From an uncultured Bacteroidales bacterium (GTDB taxonomy: Bacteria > Bacteroidota > Bacteroidia > Bacteroidales > Bacteroidaceae): DNA of 7,013 bases. Below are positions 6,513 to 7,013 of the stretch, one piece after another (positions within the stretch are counted from its first letter, which is position 1; every line of letters begins with the position of its first letter). Location: NCBI GenBank assembly GCA_947367415.1, contig CANBEE010000144.1, positions 1 to 7,013 of the forward strand, given 5' to 3'. Position numbers and translations under genes: made by a program. The notes below the pieces were generated by a model. The model was not told the origin of the DNA. It saw only the letters and a program-made list of their open reading frames with translations, and did no database searches.

Positions 6513-6538
6513 GAACAATGCTGCCTCCTTTATTGTTC
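6513..6538. repeat. Small inverted repeat GAACAAT / ATTGTTC
   Basis: A perfect 7-base inverted repeat (6513-6519 and 6532-6538) encloses a 12-base loop, GCTGCCTCCTTT. It lies between the long hairpin and the superoxide reductase promoter. It is followed by alternating T and C rather than a T-run, so a terminator role is weak. Its meaning is unknown. Confidence 0.4.
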
Positions 6539-6566
6539 TCTCTCTATGATGCGAAGTATTATCATT

Positions 6567-6584
6567 ATCTATCGGGCAATAGAT
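6567..6584. promoter_or_regulatory. Possible operator: ATCTAT-N6-ATAGAT, upstream of the superoxide reductase promoter
   Basis: A perfect 6-base inverted repeat with a 6-base spacer (CGGGCA) ends 8 bases before the -33 element. Its core CTAT-N6-ATAG resembles the centre of the OxyR pattern (ATAG, CTAT, ATAG, CTAT separated by 7 bases), but the spacing is one base short and the outer elements match only in part (ATTA at 6558-6561, GTAT at 6590-6593). Regulator binding here is inference. Confidence 0.3.
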
Positions 6585-6592
6585 GAAAAGTA

Positions 6593-6624
6593 TTTGCAAG
6601 ACTAAAAACTTTGCTCTACCTTTG
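6593..6624 (+). promoter_or_regulatory. Bacteroidetes-type promoter of the superoxide reductase gene
   Basis: TTTG at 6593-6596 (-33) and TACCTTTG at 6617-6624 (-7) match the Bacteroidetes consensus TTTG / TAnnTTTG exactly, with a 20-base spacer inside the usual range. Transcription should begin a few bases after 6624, leaving an A/T-rich leader of about 40 bases before ATG 6670. This separates the gene from the upstream redox operon. Confidence 0.75.
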
Positions 6625-6669
6625 TCATAGAAAAAAACAAAGTATAAACCTATTAAATCAATAAGAATT

Positions 6670-7013
6670 ATGGCAGTAAAATTTTTCAAATGCGAGCATT
6701 GTGGTAATGTAATCCAGAAAGTAGTAGACTCTAAGGTTCCCGTGGTATGCTGCGGCGAAAAGATGAAGGAACTCACCGTGAATACGGTTGATGCAAGTGT
6801 TGAGAAGCATCTTCCCGTAGTAACCCGTATCGACGATTGCCACATCAAGGTTGAGGTGGGTAGTGTAGCTCATCCCATGACTGAGGAGCATCACATTGCA
6901 TTTATCTATGTAGAAACTGAGAATGGTGGTCTCCGTGTTGATCTTCCTCACGATGGTAAGCCCGAAGCTGTATTCTGCACCTGTTCAGACAAACCCGTTG
7001 CCGTGTATGAGTA
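6670..7013 (+). CDS. Superoxide reductase (desulfoferrodoxin), 3' end outside the window
   Basis: The product should reduce superoxide to hydrogen peroxide in the cytoplasm without releasing oxygen, a common defence in anaerobes. ATG 6670 opens 114 complete codons with no stop before the window ends. Residues 1-35 match the desulforedoxin-like domain: FFKCEHCGN (C8, C11) and VVCCGEKM (C27, C28), the four ligands of the first iron site. The second, catalytic iron site is nearly complete: H47 in EKHLP, with the family's E45-K46 next to it, H68 in VGSVAHPM, H74 in EEHH, and C103 in AVFC. The last His ligand normally sits in a CNLHG-type end that would follow the final residues (AVYE) just outside the window. 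Family members are about 125-130 residues long, so roughly a dozen residues are missing. A clear promoter lies directly upstream, with a possible operator. No Shine-Dalgarno is visible, as usual for this phylum. Confidence 0.93.
   Translation, partial: MAVKFFKCEHCGNVIQKVVDSKVPVVCCGEKMKELTVNTVDASVEKHLPVVTRIDDCHIKVEVGSVAHPMTEEHHIAFIYVETENGGLRVDLPHDGKPEAVFCTCSDKPVAVYE

Overview
The window looks like chromosomal DNA from a Bacteroidales bacterium, probably Prevotella or a relative. The clues are type IX secretion (T9SS) sorting-tail modules, a GH43 arabinan-degrading enzyme, starts without Shine-Dalgarno sequences, and at least one clear Bacteroidetes-type promoter (TTTG, 20 nt, TAnnTTTG). All convincing genes lie on the + strand. 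The genus assignment is inference from style, not from a marker gene.

Layout. Bases 1-198 contain no intact gene. They run into the C-terminal part of a T9SS-type secreted protein (to 903) whose 5' part seems to be missing. A TATATTTG -7 element at 961-968 precedes a tight group: a 58-residue single-pass membrane protein (1012-1188), a small exported protein made of little more than a beta-rich module and a T9SS-like tail (1196-1669), and a GH43 endo-arabinanase (1666-3474) that overlaps it by four bases. After 41 bases containing a degenerate 7-base repeat come two iron-sulfur redox genes: a membrane NapH-like and NapG-like fusion with six [4Fe-4S] motifs and an internal twin-arginine segment (3516-5006), and a Tat-type lipoprotein that joins an aldo/keto reductase to two cysteine clusters (5028-6416). 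The 253-base gap that follows holds a long hairpin built from 7-base units, two smaller inverted repeats and a clear promoter. That promoter drives a superoxide reductase gene (6670 onward), which is cut off by the window end.

How the genes may work together. The first block suggests arabinan use: one protein carries a T9SS tail, while its enzyme partner has only an ordinary export signal. The second block looks like an electron path from the quinone pool, through the NapH/NapG-like fusion, to the envelope-anchored reductase. No nitrate reductase subunit (NapA, NapB) is present, so the physiological acceptor is unknown. This two-gene module is the best candidate for an uncharacterised system here. 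The superoxide reductase has its own promoter and fits an anaerobe coping with oxygen; its link to the redox pair is only by proximity.
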